Source of the DNA: JAJEBT01 sp965221485
GTDB taxonomy: Bacteria; Pseudomonadota; Alphaproteobacteria; MPNO01; UBA830
DNA: 64,000 nt
Assembly (NCBI GenBank): GCA_965221485.1
Contig: OZ244893.1
Coordinates: forward strand, 1,860,001 to 1,924,000
Direction: 5' to 3'
Part shown: piece after piece, positions 8,858 to 17,822 of the stretch
Layout: each line of letters starts with the position of its first letter
How positions within the stretch are numbered: the first letter of the stretch is position 1
The notes under the pieces: generated by a model
What the model saw: only the letters and a program-made list of their open reading frames with translations
Database searches by the model: none
What the model was told of the DNA's origin: nothing
Position numbers and translations under genes: made by a program

Positions 8858-9517
8858 ATGGCTGAAACAGCCAGGTCCCTGTTCGTAACCGCAACAGGCA
8901 CGGATCTCGGCAAGACCTATGTTGCAGAGCGCCTGATCAGAGAGTGGCGGGAGGCAGGCTGGCCCGTCACGGCCCTCAAACCGGTGGTCTCCGGATACGA
9001 CCCCATGGCAGCCGGCGCATCGGATACGGGCCGGCTGCTGGCCGCCCTTGATATGCCCCTGACGGCCGAAAATGTCGATCGTGTTTCGCCCTGGCGGTTT
9101 ACCGCGCCGCTCTCTCCCGACATGGCAGCCGCAATGGAAAACCGCTCGGTCCCGTATGACGACGTTCTGGCCTGGTGCCAACGGGCTGTTGATAACGCAC
9201 GGCAACAGGAGGGGCGGCTTCTGATCGAGGGAATCGGAGGAGTCATGGTTCCCCTCGACGACAGGCGTACGGTCCTCGATCTGATGGCTGACCTCTCCCT
9301 CCCGGTCTTGCTGGTGACCGGCAGCTATCTCGGCAGCCTGAGTCACACCCTGACGGCCTGTGCGGTTCTCCAAGAGCGCGAGATTTCGCTCGATCGCATC
9401 GTGATCAGCGAGACACCGGAGTCCGGCGTCGATCTCCAGGCCACCAGGGACACGCTGGCCCGTTTCCTCGGGCACGTGCCGATTGACGTACTTCCGTTTA
9501 CCGGACCCGGGTCGTAA
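8858..9517 (+). CDS. bioD: dethiobiotin synthetase (ATP-dependent)
   Basis: This 219-residue protein carries the BioD pattern. The P-loop is TATGTDLGKTYVAERL, the substrate lysine motif is ALKPVVSGYDP, and the Mg/ATP motif is LLIEGIGGVMVPL, with TGSYLGSLSHTL further on. BioD carboxylates 7,8-diaminopelargonate to dethiobiotin, the third conserved step of biotin synthesis. ATG 8858 was chosen because the protein then begins just before the P-loop, as in the family. No bioA, bioB or bioF is nearby, so this is a stand-alone copy. It runs convergently into the methyltransferase gene, and the two coding regions overlap by 20 bases. Confidence 0.9.
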   Translation: MAETARSLFVTATGTDLGKTYVAERLIREWREAGWPVTALKPVVSGYDPMAAGASDTGRLLAALDMPLTAENVDRVSPWRFTAPLSPDMAAAMENRSVPYDDVLAWCQRAVDNARQQEGRLLIEGIGGVMVPLDDRRTVLDLMADLSLPVLLVTGSYLGSLSHTLTACAVLQEREISLDRIVISETPESGVDLQATRDTLARFLGHVPIDVLPFTGPGS

Positions 9518-10337
9518 CGATCCAGCAGGCTCCTGCAAGGCGCACAATGCCCGATCGGTCGCGATGCGCTGCCATCACCTCCGCGAGGGCGCTCAGGGCC
9601 TGTCGGCGTGCATCTCCCTTCAGATCTCGCAAGGGCTCCGCGAGGGGGCCAACTTCAAGTGTAAATTCCACCGCCTCTTCCACGCTGTTGCCGATCGGCA
9701 GGCCGACTTCAAGTGAATTCAGATGAGGCGTGGCAAAACCGGCCTTCTCCAGAACATGCCTGACGCGAACCGGGTCACCGAACGAAAACGCTCCCGGATC
9801 GTCAGGGCCGGGACGCGGCGGCATTTCGACAAGAGACCGTACCGCCGAAATTGGTTCCATGGCCCACAGGTTCTTGCGCGGAGCCTGCCAGACACAGAGC
9901 ACCAGGCGCCCCTGTGTTGTCAGCGCGCGCCGGAGGGTGGAGAATGTTTCAACCGGATTGTCGAAGAACATGGCGCCGAGCCGGGAAATGGCAACATCGA
10001 CCGATCCGGGTTCAAATGGAAATGTCGAGGCATCTCCCTTAATGAGCCGGACATTTCCGGTCCCGGAGGTCCGGCGCCGGGCGATTTCGATCAGGGGTCC
10101 GGAAACATCGATTCCGGTCACCTTCCCCAGGGGGCCGCATCCTGCGGCAGCCTCCAGGATCATGCCCCCCGCGCCGCAACCCAGATCGAGCACATGCTCA
10201 CCGGAACGGATCTTCGCTGCCGCAAGGATGGCGGTCGTCAGCTCGAGGAATATGTGATCGAGTGACTCCGCCCGCCGAGCCCAGGCCCCACCGGTTTCTC
10301 CATTCCAGAAAGCAATCTGGTCTTCGTTGGAGGTCAT
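9498..10337 (-). CDS. class I SAM-dependent methyltransferase (UbiE/Methyltransf_11 type)
   Basis: This 279-residue protein has the seven-strand methyltransferase fold. Motif I is HVLDLGCGAGGM near residue 50, the acidic end of strand 2 is VTGIDVSGPL, motif II is LIKGDASTFPFEPGSVD and a later strand is LVLCVWQ. The protein begins DQIAFWNGETGGAWARR, a start common in proteins that methylate small molecules. The substrate is unknown. Its start lies 48 bases downstream of the ornithine-cyclodeaminase-family gene on the same strand, so the two probably form a transcription unit. Its 3' end overlaps bioD by 20 bases on the other strand. Confidence 0.88.
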   Translation of the reverse strand: MTSNEDQIAFWNGETGGAWARRAESLDHIFLELTTAILAAAKIRSGEHVLDLGCGAGGMILEAAAGCGPLGKVTGIDVSGPLIEIARRRTSGTGNVRLIKGDASTFPFEPGSVDVAISRLGAMFFDNPVETFSTLRRALTTQGRLVLCVWQAPRKNLWAMEPISAVRSLVEMPPRPGPDDPGAFSFGDPVRVRHVLEKAGFATPHLNSLEVGLPIGNSVEEAVEFTLEVGPLAEPLRDLKGDARRQALSALAEVMAAHRDRSGIVRLAGACWIVTTRVR

Positions 10338-10385
10338 CAGCGACGGCCGCTCCGGTGCATCGTCCGGCCTGCTTGCGTCATGCCT

Positions 10386-11444
10386 TCAGCCGATACCATA
10401 TTGCTCGCTGCCCAGCCACTCACGAGGGACGACGCGGTTGGAAATCGTCTTGAGCTTGTCGTAGAGAATGGCACCGGCGGCAGCAAACTGCATCGCGAGA
10501 CCGGTATTACTCTTGTAATAGACGATTGTCTCAGGCGCAGATTTCGCCTCGGCCTGACCAATCACGATATCTCCCAGGAGATGGACCCTGTCCCGTTCGA
10601 CCGACCCGTCTTCCAGCCGTTCGATCAGCTCGATCTGACGATTGCTGTAGACGCTGTCCCAGTCATTGATGACGATGTGATCGGCGCGCATGAAGGTCTC
10701 TTCGTCAACTTCCCTGCGTGTAACGGTCGCATCGGAATTTCCGATCGACATGACGACCTGCCCCGGACACAACCACGCTCCCTGCACCACGGGTTCGGTA
10801 GAATTGGTCGCAGAACAAACGATATCCGCGCCCTCTACGGCGGCACGAGCACTTGATACGGCCACGATCTCGACGCCCGAATGGGTCACCTGTTTCACAA
10901 AGGCGTCGAGATGAGACGGATTGGGGCTGTATACATTCACGTGCGTAATGGGGCGGATACTGCAAATGGCCTCGCAATGCGAGCGCGCCTGCCGTCCTGT
11001 GCCGAGGAGCCCCAGGGTGGATGCATCTTCCCGCGCGATTTCATCCAGTGCGACCGCTGAAGTCGCTCCGACCCGCATGCCACTCAACCAGGACTCGTGA
11101 AGAAATGCGACCGGCTCGGAGGTCTTGATGTCGTACAGTATGACGACGGACCAGTTGAAGGGTTCGGGGTTCCTCATGGAGCGCCGCCCGCCATCATAGG
11201 CTGTTTCATTGATCAGGTGGCTCCCGGCGCGAACACAGGCCATGCCATAACTCGGGGCGGCACCGACGTGAACATTCGCGTAGTAGCTGTGATCCGGCAC
11301 ACCGGAATCCACTGTGTATCGCACTCGGGGAAGGCTGACAGCGTTATCCCTGGCGAAATCGGCGAACACGGTTCGCATGGCTTCAATACATTCCGGCATC
11401 GAGAGATGCCGGCGAACTTCGTCGTCTGTGATCACGATTGGCAT
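10386..11444 (-). CDS. ornithine cyclodeaminase / mu-crystallin family protein
   Basis: This 352-residue protein is of the OCD/mu-crystallin family, NAD(P)-dependent enzymes acting on amino or imino acids. The Rossmann motif is LGLLGTGRQARSHCEAI near residue 145. Other family blocks are GMRVGATSAVALDEIA, VNVYSPNPSHLDAF, ADIVCSATNSTEPVVQG and MQFAAAGAILYDKL. At the place where classical members carry an active-site lysine (GVKVV type), this protein reads GMACVRAGSHL. It may therefore not be an ornithine cyclodeaminase but one of the many related imine or ketimine reductases. ATG 11444 is the first codon giving the usual start (ITDDEVRRHLSMPE). Confidence 0.9.
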   Translation of the reverse strand: MPIVITDDEVRRHLSMPECIEAMRTVFADFARDNAVSLPRVRYTVDSGVPDHSYYANVHVGAAPSYGMACVRAGSHLINETAYDGGRRSMRNPEPFNWSVVILYDIKTSEPVAFLHESWLSGMRVGATSAVALDEIAREDASTLGLLGTGRQARSHCEAICSIRPITHVNVYSPNPSHLDAFVKQVTHSGVEIVAVSSARAAVEGADIVCSATNSTEPVVQGAWLCPGQVVMSIGNSDATVTRREVDEETFMRADHIVINDWDSVYSNRQIELIERLEDGSVERDRVHLLGDIVIGQAEAKSAPETIVYYKSNTGLAMQFAAAGAILYDKLKTISNRVVPREWLGSEQYGIG

Positions 11445-11758
11445 GAGCTTCGTCCTGCCCCCGGTTCAGGTCGCGCACCCGGGCATGAAACCCGGGACAC
11501 CCGAAGGCGCTTCCGAATAACCTCCCGGATATTGCCTTCCCGTCCCTTGTAACACCGCGACCCATCTGTTGGAACCGGCACAATGATCCGGCCTGAAGCA
11601 GGCCGGCTCGAAGGAACCCATTCGTTCAATCGCGGGTGGGGGGTCATATTCGGTTTCCAACCGCCGGCCTTTGGTGGTAGGCACTTCTGACGGCAAGGGC
11701 AGCCTTGACGCGTAGCTGTTTTGGACACGCTCCTGAGGACGGTTGCCGGGGGTATGAT
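11445..11758. other. intergenic region between divergent genes
   Basis: This 314-base gap separates the cyclodeaminase-family operon (minus) and the PP2C gene (plus). It contains a GC-rich imperfect inverted repeat around 11476-11497 (ACCCGGGCATGAAACCCGGG). No gene was recognised. Promoters for both sides are expected here but not resolved. Confidence 0.45.
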
Positions 11759-12559
11759 ATGCAATATTCAGGCGACCAGTCGTCCCGGGTCCCTCGATGG
11801 CCGCTGGCGTTCCGGCAGTGGCAAGGAGCCCGTCGATATCAGGAGGACGCGCTCGATGTCCTTGAGGTCGACGAACCGTGGACGGCCTCCCGCCGGGCAA
11901 TCCTGATGATTGTCGCTGACGGGCTGGGAGGTGCTGCTGGAGGGGCGGTCGCAAGCCGGACTGTGACCGAGACTTTCATTCGTGAATTTGCCAGATCGGA
12001 TGATGCAACCGAGACCAGGTTCAGGCGTTGCCTTGAACGCGCGACAGCCGGCCTGTTCCAGCAGGAGGTCATGTCGCCTCACTTGCGAGGACTCGGCAGC
12101 ACGGTCGTTGCCGTTCGTTATGACGGCAGCCGGATCGACTGGCTGAGTGTGGGCGACTCTCCCCTCTGGCTGTTTGCCGGCAACCGGCTGATCCGGCTCA
12201 ACGCCGATCACTCGATGGCACCGCTCGTCGAAGATCTTGTGCGAACCGGCAAACTCTCGGTCGAGACCGCGCGGCATGACCGTCGACGGCACATTCTGGA
12301 ATCCGCCGTCATGAGCAGTCCACCGCCGCTGATCGACTGCGCCTCCCGCATCTGCAACCTGGAACCCGGCGATTTCCTGCTGGTCGCGACCGATGGAATC
12401 GAAACCCTCTCCGAACAGGAAATCGCGAAACAGCTTCGTACCGCTGCAGGCAGCGCGGAAACGGCAGCAGACTCGCTGCTTGCCGCGATACGGGCTGCTG
12501 ACAATCCAGGCCAGGACAACGTTACCTTTATCTTGCTGGCCGGCGTGGCGAATTCCTGA
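11759..12559 (+). CDS. PP2C-family serine/threonine protein phosphatase
   Basis: This 266-residue protein is a metal-dependent PPM/PP2C phosphatase. Motifs in order are ARRYQEDALDV (the Arg/Glu-Asp motif, with Q where Asn is usual), MIVADGLGGAAGG (metal aspartate), LGSTVVAVRYD, WLSVGDSPLWLF, FLLVATDGIETLS (metal aspartate) and GQDNVTFILL. The metal ligands are all present, so it should be active. It removes phosphate from Ser/Thr, for example to reverse a Hanks-type kinase. No kinase, FHA or type VI secretion gene is next to it here. ATG 11759 was chosen just before the catalytic domain. Confidence 0.9.
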   Translation: MQYSGDQSSRVPRWPLAFRQWQGARRYQEDALDVLEVDEPWTASRRAILMIVADGLGGAAGGAVASRTVTETFIREFARSDDATETRFRRCLERATAGLFQQEVMSPHLRGLGSTVVAVRYDGSRIDWLSVGDSPLWLFAGNRLIRLNADHSMAPLVEDLVRTGKLSVETARHDRRRHILESAVMSSPPPLIDCASRICNLEPGDFLLVATDGIETLSEQEIAKQLRTAAGSAETAADSLLAAIRAADNPGQDNVTFILLAGVANS

Positions 12560-12678
12560 GAATTTGCGATCGGCCCTGCGCCAATACAGGAATCCCGGCG
12601 GCCGGCAGGCGTGTGTCGACATTCGGGTATGTGAACCGGATCTGTGTTTCACGCTGCGGGCAGCGACGGCTGCAATTT

Positions 12679-13170
12679 TCACAATTGTCCACCAAAAAGG
12701 AGACCCTCGAACACGCGGTAGCTAAGCAGCTGCTCAAATACAATCCACGTTACTGCAGTAATGATCAATGCGGCGCCAATCGCCCTGCGCCACGAAAATT
12801 TCCCCTGAAGCCGCATGAACGCAACGGTGTACACCGGTATGGCGGCGATGAAACCGAGGACAGCTGCAAGACCAACAAAGACCACGGGCCAGAGGCAGGC
12901 TGCCATGCGTACGGATCCCCGTCCCGCGGGCGCATCCTCTGAAACCGGTGCGTCGAGAGGCTGTCCCGACACCAGACTTCTGACGGCCTTCCCTGTTCTT
13001 GTGTTCGTCTGCGCAAAAATGTCCAGAACGGTCAGGGCAACAGCCGTCCAGCCAATAAGCATCGGGACGATATGCGCCCGACCTTCATACGCAAAGCTCC
13101 AGACCAGAAACATCACCGCGAGCGCCAGCCCGGAGACCGCCGGAAGCATTCGCTCCTTCAGTTCGTTCAT
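12679..13170 (-). CDS. tctB: tripartite tricarboxylate transporter, TctB small membrane subunit
   Basis: This 163-residue protein has four hydrophobic segments, the layout of TctB: about residues 10-28, 36-52, 93-125 as a pair, and 133-150. TctB assists the TctA channel in solute-binding-protein-dependent uptake of citrate and related carboxylates. Its ATG overlaps the tctA stop by four bases, confirming the assignment despite low sequence conservation in this family. It is the last gene of the tctC-tctA-tctB order. Confidence 0.85.
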   Translation of the reverse strand: MNELKERMLPAVSGLALAVMFLVWSFAYEGRAHIVPMLIGWTAVALTVLDIFAQTNTRTGKAVRSLVSGQPLDAPVSEDAPAGRGSVRMAACLWPVVFVGLAAVLGFIAAIPVYTVAFMRLQGKFSWRRAIGAALIITAVTWIVFEQLLSYRVFEGLLFGGQL

Positions 13171-14669
13171 GTCCCCCGCCCCCGGGCTCGACGGCGGACC
13201 AGCAACAGGCGAAGTGCCGGCAACAACAGGCAGAAAGCCGTCACGACGAACAGCACCAGCGAAATCTCACGAACAAAAAAGACGGTCCAGTCGCCGTCAG
13301 CCATGGCCAGAGACTGGTGATAGCTGCGTTCTGCCAGTTCTCCCAGTACCAGAGCAATGACCAGCGTGATTCTCGGAAACTCGTACCGGATCATCAGATA
13401 TCCGATGATCCCGAATATCATCGCCAGAATCACATCACCGAACTGTCCCTGCAAGGCATAGGTTCCGACCAGAGCCACCGACACAACGGCCGGCACGAGA
13501 ATGTTCACATTCACCAGAGTGATCAGCGACAACTGGCGCGTCACCATCAATCCGAAGAGCGACGCAAGGATGGTCGACGCCGTCAGGGCCAGGATAATGC
13601 TGACAACCACCTCCTCTTCCTCGATCAGAAGCATCGGCCCGGGCTCGATCCCGTGCAGGATCAGGACTCCCAGAAAAATCGCGGACTCCGCGCTTCCCGG
13701 AATGCCGAAGGAAAGTGTCGGAACCAGGGATCCCCCATCCTTGGCATTGTTGGCCGACTCGGGAGCAATGACCCCCTTGATGTTTCCCTTGCCGAAACTG
13801 TCCCGGTCCCTGGCCGTCTGGACGGTCGCGGTGTAGGCAAGAAATGACGCCACGGTCCCGCCAACGCCGGGAAGTGCGCCGATGAATGTGCCGATTACCG
13901 AGCCGCGGAGAAGAATGGTCCAGTTGCGATATACGGACAGAATTCCCGGAAGCACACCGCTGATGGTCCCGGCGGGCCCGGCCTTGGCCACCGTTCCACC
14001 CTTCACGGTGAGGTTGATCATTTCCGACAGGGCAAACAGCCCCACCAGTGCAGGGACCAGCGGGATCCCGTCATAGAGATATTCAACTCCCGCCGTGAAA
14101 CGGTAACCGCCATTCACGGCATCATATCCAACCAGCGCAAGCATGAGTCCGAACAGGGCGCTGATCAGTCCGCGAAGGAACGAAGCGCCGGTAGAAACAG
14201 CAATAGCCGACAGCCCCAGCATCGCCAGCATGAAGAACTCCGGGGGCCCGAAGGACAGAACGATCAGTTTCGCGATCGGGATGATCGATATCAGCGACAG
14301 GATCCCGATCAGGCCGCCTGTAGACGAAGCGGCCGCAGCCGCTCCGATTGCCATACCGGCCTTTCCCTGCTGAGCCAGAGGATAGCCATCGAAGCAGGTT
14401 GCGGCGTTGGGAGCGATTCCGGGCGTATTCAGAAGGATGGCAGAGACCGACCCCCCGAAGGATGTTGCCCCCATGACACCACCGATCATGGTGATCGCAA
14501 GCCATGGCTCCATGCCAAACGTCAACGGCATCAACAGCGCAATCGCGGTTGTGCCGCCCAGACCCGGCACCGCGCCGAAAACCAGTCCGACAAATACACC
14601 CAGACACAAATAAAGGGTGCCCTGCCATGTAAACAGCAGGGCAAGCCCACCGGAAAGAGCCTCAATCAA
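13167..14669 (-). CDS. tctA: tripartite tricarboxylate transporter, TctA large permease subunit
   Basis: This 500-residue membrane protein of about twelve segments has the TctA signatures: GLVFGAVPGLGGTTAIALL, SFGGSVSAILLNTPGIAPNA and CFDGYPLAQQGKAGMAIGA near the N-terminus. A repeated half-motif GALPGVGGTVASFLAYTATV follows near residue 260. It forms the translocation pathway of the Tct importer. The reading frame starts with TTG at 14669 and no ATG lies nearer to the first membrane segment, so a TTG start is likely. It lies between tctC (upstream) and tctB. Confidence 0.93.
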   Translation of the reverse strand: MIEALSGGLALLFTWQGTLYLCLGVFVGLVFGAVPGLGGTTAIALLMPLTFGMEPWLAITMIGGVMGATSFGGSVSAILLNTPGIAPNAATCFDGYPLAQQGKAGMAIGAAAAASSTGGLIGILSLISIIPIAKLIVLSFGPPEFFMLAMLGLSAIAVSTGASFLRGLISALFGLMLALVGYDAVNGGYRFTAGVEYLYDGIPLVPALVGLFALSEMINLTVKGGTVAKAGPAGTISGVLPGILSVYRNWTILLRGSVIGTFIGALPGVGGTVASFLAYTATVQTARDRDSFGKGNIKGVIAPESANNAKDGGSLVPTLSFGIPGSAESAIFLGVLILHGIEPGPMLLIEEEEVVVSIILALTASTILASLFGLMVTRQLSLITLVNVNILVPAVVSVALVGTYALQGQFGDVILAMIFGIIGYLMIRYEFPRITLVIALVLGELAERSYHQSLAMADGDWTVFFVREISLVLFVVTAFCLLLPALRLLLVRRRARGRGT

Positions 14670-14737
14670 GGCTCGTTGTCATCGGGCGTTCCCCTGCCCG
14701 ATCCTTCACGTGTGTTGTGTCGACGAACGTCCGGTCC

Positions 14738-15688
14738 TCACTTCTGCGCTTCGAGGGCCGGCTTGTACTTCAGATAGAATTTCAGAACGGCATCAACGCG
14801 CTGGGCCGTTTCTGCTGCCCCTGCCGGAAAGTAAGGGCGTTTTTTTGTCTTGGCCTGCAGCTCCGGATCGGCCATGGCCTTGAGCAGGGCCGTCTCGAGG
14901 ATTCCGATCCGTTCGGCCGGAATGCCGGGAGGTCCGCCGACCAGCCGTTCGAGGCCCATGCCTTCCAGTTCGGCAAAGCCCAGAGACCGCACCGTCGGAA
15001 CACCGGGAAAGGAGCTCTTGTCCTCGAACGTTGCCAGAAGCCGGACATCACCTGCTTCGTGATACTTTCTCACCGTGGTCACCAGGGTGAAGACAGCATC
15101 ACCATCTCCCCGGATCGCAGCCAGAATGAACTGCTTCGATCCCTTGTAACCCGTCAGCATCTTGAAATTCAGACCCATGACCGTGGAGGCAACGACACTG
15201 GCTGTATGACCGGTCGAACCAAGTCCGGTGGTCGTAATCTTGAGCGGACGATTCAGCATTCTGATATCGTCGACACTGTTGATCCCGCTCTTCGCACCGA
15301 CCATGAGCGCATAGGTTCCACGAGCGAGGCGCGCAATCCAGCTGACCTTCTCAAGCTCATAGCTGACCTTTTCCCCGAGAAGCGGCGGGACCGCCATTCC
15401 CGGTATGTTGAACACTGCGATGGTGTGGCCGTCCGGCTTGGCCCGGTAAAGACGGCTGATCCCCTTGCGCCCGCCTGCGCCGGAAACATTCTTGGGCACC
15501 ACGTTCACCTTTTCGGGAAGGTATTTCTCCATATAAGGCACGATGGCGCGAACCGTACGATCAAATCCGCCGCCAGCGCTGTAGGGGATAATGAAAGTAA
15601 TGTCCTTTTCCGGAAACGCGTGCGAAGTCGCAGGCGCAACAAGAATCAGGCTCAGCCCGATAACGGATGGCAGTGACAGACGGCGCAT
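14738..15688 (-). CDS. tctC: tripartite tricarboxylate transporter substrate-binding protein (TctC/Bug family)
   Basis: This 316-residue protein has a signal peptide (MRRLSLPSVIGLSLILVAPA, cut after SHA). A Bug-type binding fold follows: PEKDITFIIPYSAGGGFDRT, the first ligand loop, and later TTGLGSTGHTASVVASTVMG with LTGYKGSKQFILAAIRGDGD. The Bug family binds carboxylates or amides in the periplasm. ATG 15688 follows GGGAGAAAACGCC. It heads the tctCAB operon. The flanking cyclodeaminase-family genes and pncA suggest an amino-acid-related or pyridine-carboxylate substrate, but this is only positional inference. Confidence 0.92.
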   Translation of the reverse strand: MRRLSLPSVIGLSLILVAPATSHAFPEKDITFIIPYSAGGGFDRTVRAIVPYMEKYLPEKVNVVPKNVSGAGGRKGISRLYRAKPDGHTIAVFNIPGMAVPPLLGEKVSYELEKVSWIARLARGTYALMVGAKSGINSVDDIRMLNRPLKITTTGLGSTGHTASVVASTVMGLNFKMLTGYKGSKQFILAAIRGDGDAVFTLVTTVRKYHEAGDVRLLATFEDKSSFPGVPTVRSLGFAELEGMGLERLVGGPPGIPAERIGILETALLKAMADPELQAKTKKRPYFPAGAAETAQRVDAVLKFYLKYKPALEAQK

Positions 15689-15783
15689 GGCGTTTTCTCC
15701 CTGATGATGGCTTCTGTTCAATTCATTCCATGCTACAGCGATTCACCATCGCTGCAAGCCTCGTGACCAGGCACGGTTTCCGA

Positions 15784-16863
15784 TCAGGGATGCACGGTTT
15801 CGGTAAACCAGTCGGTCGGCAATTCGTTGCCAATACCGGCTTCCCGCGCCTTTCGATGAACAAGATAACCTGCGGCAGCAAATTGATAGCCAAGCCCCAG
15901 ATTGTTGAGAAAACAGGTGACCTGATCCTCCTCGGTGCGGCCCTGACGCTGTCCGGTTATTATTTGCGGGAGGGACGGCAGAGAAGCATGCCAATCGTCG
16001 TGCTCGACGCCGTAACTGCCGACCCGGTCCTCTCCGACACGAACTCCGTGGGTATAGATGAGTTGGGCATTGTCGTCGTGGTCAAGCAAGGAGAACAGGT
16101 CGATCCGGTCCCGTGCCGCCGTCTCGATCTCCGTGGCGCCCGGGCGGACGGATCCGATATGCATGCCGGGCTCGATCCAGTCACGCAGAAACACCGGCAT
16201 GACGGCGTTCGTTGCGCACGCGACCATATGAGCGCCGCGGCACGCCTCCTCACCCGTCTCGCATGCATGTACCGGCACGCCAGACGCATCCGCCATCTCC
16301 TCTGCGAAGCTTTCCCTGTGGTCCCGGTTGGGGCTGTAGACCCGGATTTCCTGCAGATCGCGCTCGGCAGCATGGGCCATCACCTGCGCGCCGGCCTGCC
16401 AGCCGGAGCCAAGCACAGCAAGGATATCTGCGGACCGGCGCGCGAGGTATCGGGCCGCAAGCGCATTCGTCGCACCGACCCGGGCTCGTTGCATGACCCC
16501 GTCAGGCATGATGGCAAGCGGCTCACCGCTATGGGTGCTGAAGAGAAGAACCAGCCCCACATACCGCCCGTCTGGCGCTGCCGGCACCTTGACCCGTCGC
16601 ATTTCATTTCCCGACCGGGGAAACGTCAGAATATCGGAATTGATGCGAACCGCCCCGACACCAAACTTCGGAATCACGCCGTCCATGGACTTGAGTGCGT
16701 AGAGCCCATCGTCACGCAGCGTTGTGGGTGTGACGATATCGGACCGGAGCCGGGTTGCGCCACGATCCTCTGCCAGTTCGATATAGGCCTCCTCAAGAAT
16801 GGCGATCAGTTCACTCATATCAAGAAGGGGCTCGATTTCTTCGTTGGACAGGATCAATGTCAT
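15784..16863 (-). CDS. ornithine cyclodeaminase / mu-crystallin family protein (second copy)
   Basis: This is a 359-residue OCD-family oxidoreductase. The Rossmann motif is ILAVLGSGWQAGAQVMAHA. Family blocks include RARVGATNALAARYLAR, IRVYSPNRDHRESFAEEMA, AHMVACATNAVMPVFL and GYQFAAAGYLVHRKARE. As in the first copy, the classical lysine position is occupied by another residue (GVGAVRINSDIL). The two copies are clearly diverged from each other and therefore have different substrates. It lies 34 bases downstream of pncA on the same strand and 95 bases ahead of tctC, so pncA, this gene and the importer may be co-transcribed. Confidence 0.9.
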   Translation of the reverse strand: MTLILSNEEIEPLLDMSELIAILEEAYIELAEDRGATRLRSDIVTPTTLRDDGLYALKSMDGVIPKFGVGAVRINSDILTFPRSGNEMRRVKVPAAPDGRYVGLVLLFSTHSGEPLAIMPDGVMQRARVGATNALAARYLARRSADILAVLGSGWQAGAQVMAHAAERDLQEIRVYSPNRDHRESFAEEMADASGVPVHACETGEEACRGAHMVACATNAVMPVFLRDWIEPGMHIGSVRPGATEIETAARDRIDLFSLLDHDDNAQLIYTHGVRVGEDRVGSYGVEHDDWHASLPSLPQIITGQRQGRTEEDQVTCFLNNLGLGYQFAAAGYLVHRKAREAGIGNELPTDWFTETVHP

Positions 16864-16897
16864 CTTGGCCTTCCGTCAGTGCACCGGTTCAAGGGCC

Positions 16898-17530
16898 TCA
16901 GGTGACTTCGCTGGTCTGCGCGATGATGACGCCGCGTTCCCGCAGGTCTGTCATGGCCCGGGCAAGCGAGTTCTCGACATCGATGGCCCGGCAGGCATCT
17001 TCCAGGAGCACCGCTTCGAACCCTTCGGTCCGTGCATCCAGCGCCGACCAGGCAACGCAGAAGTCCGTGGCGAGCCCGGCAAGAAACAGTCGGCCAAAGC
17101 CACGCTGCCTTAGATAGCCGGCAAGCCCGGTGGGTGTCTGTCCGTCGTTCTCAAAGAAAGCCGAGTAGGAATCGATCGAACGGCGAAAACCCTTTCGCAC
17201 AACCATTTCGGCGCGATTGACATCAAGTGCGGGATGAAACTCTGCGCCCTCGGTCCCCTGAACGCAATGATCTGGCCACAGCACCTGCTGTCCGTATTCG
17301 AGTTCAACCATCTCCAGGGGTGCTTTCCCCGGGTGGCTGCTGGCAAAGGATCTGTGGCCCTGGGGGTGCCAGTCCTGGGTCAGAACGACATGCTGAAACC
17401 GATTTGCAAGGTTGTTGATCACGGGAACGACCTGATCGCCGTCGGGAACTGCCAGCGCCCCGCCAGGACAAAAATCGTTCTGTACATCGATCACAAGGAG
17501 CACATCCTCGCCCGGATCGGAGACCACCAC
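16898..17530 (-). CDS. pncA: nicotinamidase (PncA, isochorismatase-like)
   Basis: This 210-residue protein contains the PncA catalytic triad: aspartate in LLVIDVQNDFCPGG, lysine in VVRKGFRRS and cysteine in LATDFCVAWSA. The metal site is TQDWHPQGHRSF. It hydrolyses nicotinamide to nicotinate for NAD salvage. A WPDHCVQGTEGAEFHP block is also typical. The start is GTG at 17530 with AGGAGAA about nine bases upstream; no ATG lies before the catalytic aspartate. It heads a minus-strand run leading into the cyclodeaminase-family gene. Confidence 0.93.
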   Translation of the reverse strand: MVVSDPGEDVLLVIDVQNDFCPGGALAVPDGDQVVPVINNLANRFQHVVLTQDWHPQGHRSFASSHPGKAPLEMVELEYGQQVLWPDHCVQGTEGAEFHPALDVNRAEMVVRKGFRRSIDSYSAFFENDGQTPTGLAGYLRQRGFGRLFLAGLATDFCVAWSALDARTEGFEAVLLEDACRAIDVENSLARAMTDLRERGVIIAQTSEVT

Positions 17531-17822
17531 GCCCTGTTCTCCTGCAGCTTGAATAAAGTTTCCGGAACCAAGAATGGCCCAGCCAGCCGGCTACAGCAAG
17601 TTATCCGATGACAGCCCCTTCCATGACAGGAGTTGGCCCCGATCCCAGGTCCCGGTGCCGGGGCCCGGATATTGCGGCCTGCCCGGTGCGGTTTCTTTTT
17701 CCGCTGGCATGATCCGGTCATGCGCCGGATCCGGTCCGGTCGATAAAATTCTCACAGCGTCAAGCCGGGATGAGCCGGCCAGTTTATCTTGTTTCGGTTG
17801 CCCGGACCGTTCATGTTAAGCC

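Noticed and set aside
6655..8865. 736-codon open frame on the plus strand
   Set aside because: Covers the CitE-like and SMP-30 genes in antisense and part of the DUF427 gene out of frame. The opposing genes have all expected catalytic motifs, so this one is an artefact of GC-rich codon use.
11768..12682. 304-codon open frame on the minus strand opposite PP2C
   Set aside because: PP2C motifs are complete on the plus strand; the antisense frame has no motif.
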